Notes: generated by a model from the sequence alone, not told the origin. A DNA stretch of 14,732 nucleotides from an uncultured Collinsella sp. (GCA_900552735.1 USBA01000025.1:1-14732); one strand, 5' to 3'; shown: positions 1 through 7,298, numbered from the stretch's first letter. Numbers and translations: made by a program.

Positions 1-2
1 GT

Positions 3-1148
3 ATTTTTCCCACAGGGATGGAGGCCGAGCCCAACGGCGAGGGCTTGGAGTTTTACCGTCAGGTATTCGAGGCGCTGCGCGAGCATGGAATCGAGCCGCT
101 TGTGACGCTGTCGCACTACGACTATCCGTTGGCTCTGGTCGAGCGCTATGGTGGCTGGCAAAGCCGAGAGATGATCGAGCGGTATGCGCACTACGTCGAG
201 ACCGTCGGACGCGCGTACCAGGGCCTCGTGCGTTATTGGCTCACCTTCAACGAGATCAACAGCGTGGCGCTGTCCTATCTCAACGCGGGCGTCACGCTCG
301 AGGATGAGCGTGACCGTGCAGCCGTGACCGCGGCGTTCTCGCACCATATGTTTATGGCGAGCGCTCGCGCTGTCGAGATTCTGCACAAGATCGATCCCGC
401 AAACAAGGTGGGTTGCATGGTCGCTGCCGGTGCGACCTATCCGTACCGTTGTGCGCCCGAGGACGTATGGCTTGCGTATGAGGAGGACCGCGGCCGCTAC
501 TTCTACACAGACGTGATGGCTGCGGGCGCCTATCCTGCTTGGAAGCTGCGTGCACTCGAGAAAGAGGGTGTTCACGTGCCCTTTGAGCCGGGCGATACGG
601 AGTATCTGGCAGAGCATACGGTCGACTTCATCTCGTTCTCGTACTATTGCTCGCGCTTGGTGTGCGCCGATGATCAGGTGATCGCCGAGAAGGCGGAGGG
701 CAACGTGTTCCCGACGTTGCGCAATCCGTACCTCAAGGATAAAGAGACTGCCTGGAAGTGGCAGATCGATGCGCTGGGTTTGCGCGTGACGCTTGCCGGC
801 TACCACGATCGTTACCATCTTCCGCTCTTTATCGCCGAGAACGGTGTGGGCGGACTCGATGCGCTGGAAGACGGCAAAGTCCACGATGCGTATCATATTG
901 ATTACCTGCGAAGGCATATTCTTGCGCTGCGCGATGCAATTGTCGAGGACGGTGTTGACCTGATGGGATACACGCCGTGGGGCTGTATCGATTTGGTGTC
1001 GGCCTCGACGGGGCAGATGAAGAAGCGCTATGGCTTTGTTTATGTCGATGCCGATGATATGGGCAAAGGCACGTTCGATCGCTACCGAAAGGACAGCTTC
1101 TGCTGGTACCAAAAGGTCATTGCATCAAATGGCGAGGACTTGAGTTAA
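3..1148 (+). CDS. 6-phospho-beta-glucosidase, GH1 family (5' end outside window)
   Basis: This enzyme hydrolyses 6-phospho-beta-glucosides, such as phosphorylated cellobiose, arbutin or salicin delivered by a PTS, in the cytoplasm. The frame is open to the left edge and already reads IFPTG before the first ATG at 18. IFPTG is the conserved GH1 'SRIFPTG' segment, so that ATG is internal and roughly the first 80-100 residues are missing. The acid/base glutamate is in TFNEIN (codon 252-254) and the nucleophile glutamate is in IAENGVG (codon 837-839). A Ser...Lys-Arg-Tyr motif, the SASTG..KKRYGF stretch near 999-1037, is the phosphate-binding signature that separates 6-phospho-glycosidases from plain beta-glucosidases. 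The C-terminus is complete and a terminator follows within 20 bp. A PTS permease gene would be expected to the left, but this cannot be seen. 6-phospho-beta-galactosidase is less likely given the TGQ..KRYGF context. Confidence 0.95.
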   Translation: MFPTGMEAEPNGEGLEFYRQVFEALREHGIEPLVTLSHYDYPLALVERYGGWQSREMIERYAHYVETVGRAYQGLVRYWLTFNEINSVALSYLNAGVTLEDERDRAAVTAAFSHHMFMASARAVEILHKIDPANKVGCMVAAGATYPYRCAPEDVWLAYEEDRGRYFYTDVMAAGAYPAWKLRALEKEGVHVPFEPGDTEYLAEHTVDFISFSYYCSRLVCADDQVIAEKAEGNVFPTLRNPYLKDKETAWKWQIDALGLRVTLAGYHDRYHLPLFIAENGVGGLDALEDGKVHDAYHIDYLRRHILALRDAIVEDGVDLMGYTPWGCIDLVSASTGQMKKRYGFVYVDADDMGKGTFDRYRKDSFCWYQKVIASNGEDLS

Positions 1149-1164
1149 CTCTTGCAGGTCTGTT

Positions 1165-1204
1165 GCCCCCGCGGTCCGCTTCGGCCGCGGGGGCTTTTGT
1201 TATT
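1165..1204 (+). terminator. Rho-independent terminator of the GH1 gene
   Basis: A perfect 10-bp GC stem (1165-1174 with 1185-1194) encloses a 10-nt loop and is followed by TTTTGTTATT. It begins 17 bp after the stop codon of the glucosidase. Confidence 0.9.
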
Positions 1205-1248
1205 GAGGCGGCTGTTCATGAGGAGCATTGCAGGCTGCGGAAACCCGG

Positions 1249-1537
1249 CACTTGGGGACGTTCCTTTCCTGCCGGCAGCTTGGGACAGTCCTTAAAGGCC
1301 GCATCGATCAACTGCGGAAAGCACATCCCAGAATGAGCGTCCAACATGGGGTGCGGTTTCCCTTGAGGCCCTCAATCGGAAAATGCATCCCGGAATGTTG
1401 CCGGAAAGTGGAACGTAGTTTCCCAAACAGGCCGTGCGCGGAAAGTGCATCCCGCTATCGAACTTCAAAGCGGGATGCATTTTCCGTGCCAGCAGTTCCG
1501 GGCAGCCAGAGACCACTCATTTAAGTCTGTCCCCAAT
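1249..1537. repeat. Gene-free repeat-rich segment with inverted TTGGGGAC ends
   Basis: This fills most of the roughly 390 bp between the glucosidase and the C39-like gene. On the plus strand CACTTGGGGACG starts at 1249. The minus strand reads CATTGGGGACAG from about 1537, so the ends are imperfect inverted repeats. Inside are three direct copies of a CGGAAA(G/A)(C/T)(A/G)CATCCC motif at about 1315, 1377 and 1439, spaced 62 bp apart, and one inverted copy at 1470-1487. Short open frames here show no codon structure or recognisable domain. Inference: a small non-autonomous, MITE- or REP-like element or its decayed remnant. The GGGGACAGACTTAAAT end resembles sequences found with IS200/RAYT-type elements, but no transposase is in the window. 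Confidence 0.5.
1438..1487. repeat. Long inverted repeat inside the repeat segment
   Basis: Arms 1438-1455 and 1470-1487 pair over 18 positions with two G-U pairs and a 14-nt loop. The arm core is CGGAAAGTGCATCCCGC. No T-run follows, so it is more like a REP-type palindrome than a terminator. Confidence 0.6.
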
Positions 1538-1539
1538 GA

Positions 1540-2541
1540 CTAGTAGTAGGCCCACATGGCTTCGACTTCGTTGAGGACCTCTACGACGCCCCAGCGGCGG
1601 GCGCTGCGGCTGGCCGAGTTGGGGTCGTAGACGCCAATCTGGTTGGCATCGTCGATGCCGTAGAGCACGATGTAGTGGCCTACGTTGGTAAACGTACCGG
1701 GGCGCACTGCGGCGATGACGGGCGCACCCGAGCGAAGTGCTTGGGTAATCGATTCGCGATCGTTATAGAGCTGTGTTCCGTTGAGCCCCAGCTGCCACGC
1801 ACCGCCTGTCATAAACGACCACTCGGTGGCACCAGTGGGGGCGTAGTTGCCGGCTTCGGCCAGTGCGCATATATCGACCGGTGTCTTATCGGTGTGGCCG
1901 GTCTTAAAGATATAGACCATGGTGAGGCAAGTGGGACCGCAAGCGTTTTCGCGAATAGTGCCACCGGCATAGGGCAGCTCCGACCATGCGGGGTCAATTT
2001 GGTAGATGTGGGGCATGGTGCCGGCCTGCCATTGCGAGCGTGGGGTCGAGAACGCAAATGAGTAACCGGGCGCGACGGGAGCTTTAAGCAGCTTGTCCTC
2101 GGCAGTGGGCTCAAGACCAGCTGATCCGTGGGAGATACAGGATCCCAAAAACACAAAGACGAGGCAGGCGGCGATGGAGCAAAGCGCAAGGCGTAGGCGG
2201 CGGGCCGGAAGCGCGTGGCTTGTGGTGTGCGACGCGGGGTGAGGGGCGGAATTGCCGCGATCGCGTTGAGGTCGCGAAAAGGAGCGCTTGACGTAGTAGT
2301 CGGTCTTATGCCGATCGTAGCGGCGTGGCTGCGATGTGTCGGTCTGGCGTTGGCGTGTGCTCGTACTCACGCGGTCTGACTGCTGCACGGTACGGCTTTG
2401 TTGCCGCGAAGAAGCCCCGAGCTGCTCTTGGGGGCGCTGCGGGTTGTCGTTGTCGGAGGTGCTTCTGGGCGTTGGCGTGGTGCGGCCGGCAAGGCGCACG
2501 CTTTGTGGCCGTTGGTCGCCGTCATTGTATCCGTATGCCAT
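1540..2541 (-). CDS. Membrane-anchored C39-like peptidase-fold protein
   Basis: A predicted surface or membrane protein with a papain-like C39_2 domain, probably a cysteine peptidase or peptidase-like protein acting outside the membrane; the substrate is unknown. With the ATG at 2541 it has 333 residues. Residues 1 to about 112 are hydrophilic and rich in R, Q, S, T and D (likely disordered). One hydrophobic helix follows at about 115-135, ending FLGSC, then the C39-like domain from about 160 to the end. Catalytic candidates are Cys201 in ENACGPTC, His289 in GHYIVLYGID and Asp306 in VYDPNS. The ATG is chosen because AAGGTG lies 6 nt upstream; an in-frame GTG at 2550 is the alternative. LGSC fits a lipobox, but the long N-terminal tail makes a type II anchor more likely than a classical lipoprotein. 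It is transcribed divergently from the permease operon. Confidence 0.85.
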   Translation of the reverse strand: MAYGYNDGDQRPQSVRLAGRTTPTPRSTSDNDNPQRPQEQLGASSRQQSRTVQQSDRVSTSTRQRQTDTSQPRRYDRHKTDYYVKRSFSRPQRDRGNSAPHPASHTTSHALPARRLRLALCSIAACLVFVFLGSCISHGSAGLEPTAEDKLLKAPVAPGYSFAFSTPRSQWQAGTMPHIYQIDPAWSELPYAGGTIRENACGPTCLTMVYIFKTGHTDKTPVDICALAEAGNYAPTGATEWSFMTGGAWQLGLNGTQLYNDRESITQALRSGAPVIAAVRPGTFTNVGHYIVLYGIDDANQIGVYDPNSASRSARRWGVVEVLNEVEAMWAYY

Positions 2542-2550
2542 TCGAATCAC

Positions 2551-2895
2551 CTTGCCTCATGTGTAACTTGTCTATCCTACATAAAATGATGCACGACACA
2601 TGGGTATGTGCGCCAAAAGCCTGACAAATGGTATGAACGTTGCCGCGCCGCGCGCCAAGTGTCACGGCAACAGGTATTCAAAAGCAGACAAGATGAAAGC
2701 GTCCAAGACGAATGACGTCTCCCGCCGTTCGTCCCAAAAACGGTGCCGCTCGTTTTGCAGTTCTGCCTTCGGTCGAGCTGCGAGCGGCGCTGCTGCGCCA
2801 AGGCCGTATCTTAAAGCCATGGAAAAAAGCGCGCGGCAAAACGGACCGCGCAAGGGGTGACGCCAAGGGGCGTCAAAAAGGAAAGGAGGGGAACA
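2551..2895. other. Divergent intergenic region with successive hairpins
   Basis: About 350 bp with no convincing gene lies between the C39-like gene (minus strand) and the permease (plus strand). It must hold both promoters, but I found no clear -35/-10 pair. Possible stem-loops on the plus strand follow one another: GTTGCCG/CGGCAAC (2639-2645 with 2665-2671), GACGAA/TTCGTC (2707-2712 with 2728-2733), a long stem at 2741-2792, GCGCGG/CCGCGC (2831-2836 with 2846-2851) and TGACGCC/GGCGTCA (2858-2864 with 2869-2875). The small open frames here carry no recognisable protein. No known riboswitch class was recognised. Confidence 0.55.
2741..2792 (+). promoter_or_regulatory. Strong stem-loop in the permease leader
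   Basis: A 12-position outer stem (2741-2752 with 2781-2792, two G-U pairs, core GCCGCTCG/CGAGCGGC) is followed by a 5-nt bulge and a 6-bp inner stem (2758-2763 with 2775-2780). It has no T-run, so it is not a terminator. It lies about 100 nt upstream of the permease start and may be part of a structured 5' leader. Function unknown. Confidence 0.4.
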
Positions 2896-4347
2896 ATGGC
2901 GGACAAGAATGCAGAAGTTGCAGTCGAGGATAACGGCGGCATGAAGAAAACGCTCTCGCTCTGGAACTTCTTCACCATCGGCTTCGGTGCCATCATCGGT
3001 ACCGGTTGGGTTCTGCAGGTCGGCGACTGGATGGTCGTGGGCGGCGGTCCCGTTCCCGCTATGATCGCATTCCTCTTGGGTGCAATCTTCCTCGTGCCCG
3101 TCGGAGCTGTTTTCGGTGAGCTCACGGCTGCTATCCCCATCTCGGGCGGCATCGTCGAGTATGTCGATCGTAGCTTTGGCCGTACGCTGAGCTACATCAC
3201 CGGATGGCTTTTGGCCCTGGGCAACGGCATCCTGTGCCCGTGGGAGGCCATCGCCATTTCGACCCTTGTGTCCGAGATGTTCGGCAGCCTGCCCGGCCTT
3301 GAGTGGCTGCGCGCCGTCAAGCTCTACACCATCCTGGGGGCCGACGTTTACCTGTTCCCGACGCTGATCGCGCTCGGCTTTGCAGTCTACGTCATCTTCC
3401 TCAACTTCCGCGGTGCCAGCTCGGCTGCCAAGCTCCAGGCCTTCCTGACCAAGGCTCTGCTCTGCGGCATGCTGCTCGCCATGGGCGTCTCGCTGTTCAC
3501 CGGCTCGCCGGACAATGCCATGCCCGTATTCTCCCAGGTCACCGGCGCTGGCGGCGGCAAGGCCGCTACCGAGAGCTCCAGCCTGTTTGCCGGCATCGTG
3601 TCGGTCCTGGTTCTGACCCCGTTCTTCTATGCCGGCTTCGACACCATTCCTCAGCAGGCTGAGGAAGCTGCCGAGGGCCTCAACTGGAACAAGTTCGGCA
3701 AGATCATCTCCCTGGCCCTGCTGGCCGCCGGTGGCTTCTACATGGTCTGCATCTACTCGTTCGGCACCATCCTCGACTGGCATGAGTTCGTTAAGAGCCC
3801 GGTTCCCGCGCTTGCCTGCCTCAAGGGCATCAACATGCTTCTGTACCTGGCCATGCTCGTCATCGCCACGCTTGGACCCATGGGCCCGATGAACTCCTTC
3901 TACGGCGCCACGAGCCGCATCATGCTCGCCATGGGCCGCAAGGGCCAGCTGCCCGAGCAGTTCGCCGAGGTCGACCCCAAGTCCGGCGCTCCCAAGCTTG
4001 CCTGCGTCGTTCTGGGCGTCATCACCGTCGTCGGACCGTTTTTGGGCAAGAACATGCTCATCCCTCTGACCAACGTGTCGGCTCTCGCCTTCATCTTCTC
4101 CTGCGGCATGGTCGCCCTCGCATGCCTGCGTATGCGCTTCACCGAGCCCGACCTGCCTCGTCCCTACGAGGTGCCCGGCGGCAAGTTTGGCATCGGCCTC
4201 GCTATCGCCGCCTGCGCCATCATCATCGGCCTGCTCGTGATTCCGTTCTCTCCCGCCTCCCTCAACATGGTGGAGTGGAGCATCGTGATCGGCTGGCTGG
4301 CCGTCGGCCTGGCTCTCATGGCCTTCACCAATTCCCGCAAAAAGTAA
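2896..4347 (+). CDS. APC-family amino acid permease
   Basis: An inner-membrane transporter of the amino acid-polyamine-organocation superfamily (COG0531-like), probably moving an amino acid or a small amino-acid derivative. It has 483 residues with about 12 hydrophobic segments. The TM1 signature GFGAIIGTGW (residues about 29-38) and the GELTAAIPISGG segment after TM2 are typical of the family. The start at 2896 is chosen because AAAGGAGGGG sits about 5 nt upstream; the frame extends upstream to 2857 without a ribosome binding site. The amidohydrolase gene follows after 131 bp in the same direction with no clear terminator between, so the two likely form an operon for uptake and hydrolysis. 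The substrate cannot be read from the sequence. Confidence 0.93.
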   Translation: MADKNAEVAVEDNGGMKKTLSLWNFFTIGFGAIIGTGWVLQVGDWMVVGGGPVPAMIAFLLGAIFLVPVGAVFGELTAAIPISGGIVEYVDRSFGRTLSYITGWLLALGNGILCPWEAIAISTLVSEMFGSLPGLEWLRAVKLYTILGADVYLFPTLIALGFAVYVIFLNFRGASSAAKLQAFLTKALLCGMLLAMGVSLFTGSPDNAMPVFSQVTGAGGGKAATESSSLFAGIVSVLVLTPFFYAGFDTIPQQAEEAAEGLNWNKFGKIISLALLAAGGFYMVCIYSFGTILDWHEFVKSPVPALACLKGINMLLYLAMLVIATLGPMGPMNSFYGATSRIMLAMGRKGQLPEQFAEVDPKSGAPKLACVVLGVITVVGPFLGKNMLIPLTNVSALAFIFSCGMVALACLRMRFTEPDLPRPYEVPGGKFGIGLAIAACAIIIGLLVIPFSPASLNMVEWSIVIGWLAVGLALMAFTNSRKK

Positions 4348-4353
4348 CGCCGA

Positions 4354-4405
4354 GCCGGGGCGGATCAGGTGCGCGGGCCCCTCTCTTCCGCGCACCGAAC
4401 CCGGC
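4354..4405 (+). other. Intercistronic stem-loop between permease and amidohydrolase
   Basis: A perfect 9-bp inner stem, GGTGCGCGG with CCGCGCACC (4368-4376 with 4388-4396), lies inside a 6-bp outer stem, GCCGGG with CCCGGC (4354-4359 with 4400-4405). A second hairpin, GAGGCC/GGCCTC, follows at 4425-4448. Neither has a T-run. Inference: an RNA stability or processing element between two cistrons, rather than a terminator. Confidence 0.5.
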
Positions 4406-4478
4406 ACCACTTGGGTAGCTTTGTGAGGCCTTAACCCAACACGGCCTCGCCCACTATATGGATCCATAAGGAGGAACC

Positions 4479-5756
4479 ATGTCCACTAAGTATGCAATCG
4501 TTGGCGGTAAGCTCATCGACGGTACCGGTGCCGAGCCGGTCGAGAACTCCCTCGTTCTCGTCGACGACAACGGCAAGATCGAGTACGCCGGTGCTATGCA
4601 GGACCTTCCCGAGGGCGTTGAGGTTATCGACGCCGCCGGCAAGACCGTCCTTCCCGGCCTGATCGACACCCACCTGCACTTCTCGGGCAACTTGACCGAC
4701 GATGACACCGACTGGGTCATGCAGCCGCTCCTCGAGAAGCAGGCCGTCGCCGTCAAGCAGGCCTACGACTGCCTCACCCACGGCCTCACCACCGTCTGCG
4801 AGATCGGTCGCTTTGGTATCCAGATCCGTGACTGCATCGACAAGGGCGTCTTCAAGGGCCCGCGCGTTCTGGCCACCGGCCTTGGCTTCTGCCGCGTTGC
4901 CGGCCACGGCGACTCCCACCACTGCAGCCAGGAGCTCAACAAGGAATCGCACCCCTGGGGCGATCAGGTCGACGGTCCTTGGGATCTGCGCAAGGCCGTC
5001 CGTCGTCGCCTGCGTGAGAACCCCGATGCCATCAAGATCTGGGCTACCGGTGGCGGCATCTGGCGCTGGGACTCCGGCCGCGACCAGCACTACTGCTCCG
5101 AGGAGATTCAGGCTGTGGTCGAAGAGGCCAAGATGGTCGGCATCCCCGTGTGGAGCCACTGCTACAACAACCACGCCGCTGCCTACGATTCCGTCCGCTT
5201 TGGCTGCGAGCAGCTGATCCACGGCTTCGATATCGATGAGCGCACCATGGACCTCATGGCCGAGCAGGGCACCTTCTTCACCCCGACGATCGCCTTCCTG
5301 CCCACCTGGTACGCCACCTATCCGCCCGTCTACGTCCCCGAGCTGCACGACAAGTACGAGGGCACCCTGGTCGAGAAGGAGCTGCAGCGCAACTACGACT
5401 GCCTGCGCGAGGCCAAGAAGCGCGGCGTCGTCATGACGATCGGCTCCGATTCCTTCTCCTTCGTCACCCCGTACGGCACCTGCTCCATCGAGGAGATGTA
5501 CGAGTTCGTCGACAAGATCGGCTTCACCCCGGTCGAGACCATCACCTGTGCCACCCTCAACGGTGCCAAGATGTGCCACATCGAGGACGAGACCGGTTCC
5601 ATCGAGGCCGGCAAGTGCGCCGACCTGCTGGTCGTCAACGGTGACGTCGCCGCCGACATCCACGTGCTCAACACCGACAACATGGACGTCATCATGAAGG
5701 ACGGCTGGATTGTCGAGGCCGGCACCTTCGGCGAGGCAAACAAGTACAGCGCCTAA
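4479..5756 (+). CDS. Metal-dependent amidohydrolase (dipeptidase/imidazolonepropionase-like)
   Basis: A cytoplasmic hydrolase of the amidohydrolase superfamily, closest in style to COG1228 members such as the Xaa-Pro/Xaa-Arg carboxypeptidase-dipeptidase group. It has 425 residues. Binuclear-metal ligands are visible in order: His65 and His67 in DTHLHF, Lys186 in AIKIWATGG (the lysine carboxylated in this group), His227 in WSHCYNN, His248 in IHGFDID and Asp324 in GSDS. The N-terminal VGGKLIDGTG and C-terminal GKCADLLVVNGD segments form the usual small beta-sandwich. AAGGAGG lies 5 nt before the ATG, an almost ideal site. It follows the APC permease in the same direction, suggesting that the pair imports and cleaves a dipeptide, N-acyl amino acid or cyclic amide. 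True imidazolonepropionase (HutI) is less likely, because no other hut gene is present and the IKIWATGG lysine marks the dipeptidase-type branch. Confidence 0.92.
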   Translation: MSTKYAIVGGKLIDGTGAEPVENSLVLVDDNGKIEYAGAMQDLPEGVEVIDAAGKTVLPGLIDTHLHFSGNLTDDDTDWVMQPLLEKQAVAVKQAYDCLTHGLTTVCEIGRFGIQIRDCIDKGVFKGPRVLATGLGFCRVAGHGDSHHCSQELNKESHPWGDQVDGPWDLRKAVRRRLRENPDAIKIWATGGGIWRWDSGRDQHYCSEEIQAVVEEAKMVGIPVWSHCYNNHAAAYDSVRFGCEQLIHGFDIDERTMDLMAEQGTFFTPTIAFLPTWYATYPPVYVPELHDKYEGTLVEKELQRNYDCLREAKKRGVVMTIGSDSFSFVTPYGTCSIEEMYEFVDKIGFTPVETITCATLNGAKMCHIEDETGSIEAGKCADLLVVNGDVAADIHVLNTDNMDVIMKDGWIVEAGTFGEANKYSA

Positions 5757-5797
5757 GCTACCGTTCATCGATGACTGGATGTAAAACACAGTATTTG

Positions 5798-5812
5798 ATT
5801 GCATAATGCAAT
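5798..5812. promoter_or_regulatory. Perfect 15-bp palindrome with embedded CATAAT box
   Basis: ATTGCATAATGCAAT is a perfect inverted repeat (6-bp arms, TAA centre). It contains CATAAT (5802-5807), a plausible -10 box, although no good -35 sits 16-18 bp upstream. It lies just before a terminator and about 60 bp before the kinase start. Inference: an operator overlapping a promoter. Confidence 0.4.
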
Positions 5813-5814
5813 GG

Positions 5815-5842
5815 AGAGGGTCGCTTGCGGCCCTCTTTATTG
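5815..5842 (+). terminator. Intrinsic terminator between amidohydrolase and first kinase
   Basis: A 9-bp stem (5815-5823 with 5828-5836, one G-U pair) with the CTTG tetraloop is followed by TTTATTG. It ends the permease-amidohydrolase unit. It also lies only about 30 nt before the kinase start, leaving little room for a separate promoter downstream of it. Confidence 0.75.
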
Positions 5843-5874
5843 CTATGGGGTGCGTCAGTAAGAAGGGGATGACG

Positions 5875-7260
5875 GTGGATCTCAATAGGCTGATTCTGGG
5901 CAAGAGCTACAACTCTACCAAGGTCTTTCGTACCGCTCAGCATGTGGTTCAAGCCATCTTGCTCGGTATTGTCGTTCCGCTGCTTATCCTGCTGCTCATC
6001 TGGGATCTAACCGATAATCCCAATCCCGTTCCGGCCGTTGTCGTCATTGCCGGCTTGGTCATGCTGTGCTTCTTCTTCTCGTACGTCTTTGTCGTTCCCG
6101 ACGACCTCACATCGAGCGCTACCGACCGCACGCTCGCCATCGCTTCAAAAATATTCGCCTACACGTCGCGCGGCCTTACGCCCGAAGCTGCCCTAGGCGC
6201 CTCTAAGATCATCCTGTCCGAAACTATCGCCTCTGCCATCTGCTTTACCGACGGCAAGCAGGTGTTGGCAAGCTGGGGCGAGGACTCGGCAAAATGCCCC
6301 GCGGGCACCCCGGTGGTGCTGCGGACTACGCTCAACGTGATCAACAGCGGTGAGCAAAGCGTGTTCTCGCGCGATGCCTCGACCGAGACGGGTGGCTACT
6401 TTCCGCGCCTGCGCGCCGGTATTGTCGCACCGCTTACCGTGCGTGGGCATTGCGTGGGCACGCTCGAGCTGTATTATCCCCGTCTGAGCAGCATCGATAT
6501 GCGCCAGACGGCGCTTGCCTCGGGCTTTGCCGACCTCATTTCCACGCAGCTTGCGAGCTTTGAGCTCGAGCGCCAGGACGAGCTTACGGCCCGCGTGGAG
6601 CTGCGCGCCTTGCAATCGCAGGTCGATCCTCATTTTCTATTCAATACCATCAGCACCATCGTGTCGCTCGTACGTACCGAGCCCGACAAGGCGCGATCGC
6701 TGCTGATCGACTTTTCCAATTACTACCGTCAGACGCTTTCTGATTCCGATACGCTCACCACGCTCGAGCACGAGGTGGAACAGGGTACTCGCTATATCAA
6801 TCTTATGCAGGCCCGGTATGGCGACGGCCGTCTGCGCGTCTCGGTCGATATCGACTTTGAGGTGCGCGATTGCATGGTGCCGCCGTTTATCTTGCAGCCG
6901 TTGCTCGAAAACTGCATCAAGCACGCGCAGCGCGAGACCGAGCCGCTTTCTATTCATGTTAGGGCTTTCGAGACCGATGACGGTTTGGAGATCATCGTCG
7001 AGGACGATGGCATCGGTATGAGCGAAGAGGTCTGCGCGCATCTGTTTGAGCAGCATCGCTTGGAGGAGCCCGAGAGCATTACCGCCGACGGCTCCGTCAA
7101 GCGAGGCTGCGGCCTGGCACTCTTCAACGTGCTTCAGCGCATCCATTTCTTTTACGGAGAAGATTCCGGCATGCGTGTGAAGTCCCAGGAGGGCGTGGGA
7201 ACGCAGGTCATCGTCGAGCTGAACGGCGAGCCGCATGAGCCGGCGCCGTTGACGGCGTAG
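5875..7260 (+). CDS. LytS-type sensor histidine kinase (copy 1)
   Basis: A membrane sensor kinase that autophosphorylates and passes phosphate to the LytTR regulator encoded next. It has 461 residues from the GTG at 5875. Two membrane segments (about 24-43 and 53-74) are followed by a GAF-like region (about 85-230). The His_kinase domain carries the acceptor His253 in QVDPHFLFNT. The ATPase domain has an N-box (LLENCIKHA, Asn346), a G1 box (EDDGIGM, Asp378) and a G2 box (GCGLALFN). The GTG is chosen because AGAAGG lies 8 nt upstream; the in-frame ATG at 5869 overlaps that site too closely, and ATGs at 5845 and 5806 lack one. The 5806 reading also runs through the terminator hairpin. The multi-pass 5TM LytS sensor is absent, so the signal is probably sensed in or under the membrane. 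The regulator starts 38 bp downstream. Confidence 0.93.
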   Translation: MDLNRLILGKSYNSTKVFRTAQHVVQAILLGIVVPLLILLLIWDLTDNPNPVPAVVVIAGLVMLCFFFSYVFVVPDDLTSSATDRTLAIASKIFAYTSRGLTPEAALGASKIILSETIASAICFTDGKQVLASWGEDSAKCPAGTPVVLRTTLNVINSGEQSVFSRDASTETGGYFPRLRAGIVAPLTVRGHCVGTLELYYPRLSSIDMRQTALASGFADLISTQLASFELERQDELTARVELRALQSQVDPHFLFNTISTIVSLVRTEPDKARSLLIDFSNYYRQTLSDSDTLTTLEHEVEQGTRYINLMQARYGDGRLRVSVDIDFEVRDCMVPPFILQPLLENCIKHAQRETEPLSIHVRAFETDDGLEIIVEDDGIGMSEEVCAHLFEQHRLEEPESITADGSVKRGCGLALFNVLQRIHFFYGEDSGMRVKSQEGVGTQVIVELNGEPHEPAPLTA

Positions 7261-7298
7261 CACGCGGTTGGATTGAGAGAAAAAGAGGGGAAGCACAT

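Noticed and set aside
18..1148. GH1 gene read as complete from the ATG at 18
   Set aside because: The frame is open to the window edge and the codons before the ATG encode conserved GH1 sequence (IFPTG), so the gene is cut by the window.
1314..1487. CRISPR array, suggested by regularly spaced short repeats
   Set aside because: Only three direct copies, imperfect and about 20 bp long with one inverted copy and roughly 40-bp gaps. There are no cas genes in the window.
1228..1524. Small open frames in the repeat segment
   Set aside because: They follow the repeated motif and have Cys/Arg-rich sequence with no domain on either strand.
2741..2895. T-box or known amino-acid riboswitch before the permease
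   Set aside because: No T-box core sequence, no terminator/antiterminator pair and no class-specific motif that I recognise.
2662..4467. 601-residue open frame on the minus strand
   Set aside because: It lies opposite the APC permease, is low in complexity (Asp/Glu/Gly/His/Ala-rich), and shows no domain. It is an antisense by-product of GC-rich codon usage.
4431..5903. 490-residue open frame on the minus strand
   Set aside because: It is antisense to the amidohydrolase, Val/Asp/Gly/Leu-rich and repetitive. The plus-strand gene has an intact catalytic set and a ribosome binding site.
5806..7260. Kinase start at the ATG at 5806
   Set aside because: It would translate through the terminator hairpin, lies inside the palindrome and has no ribosome binding site.
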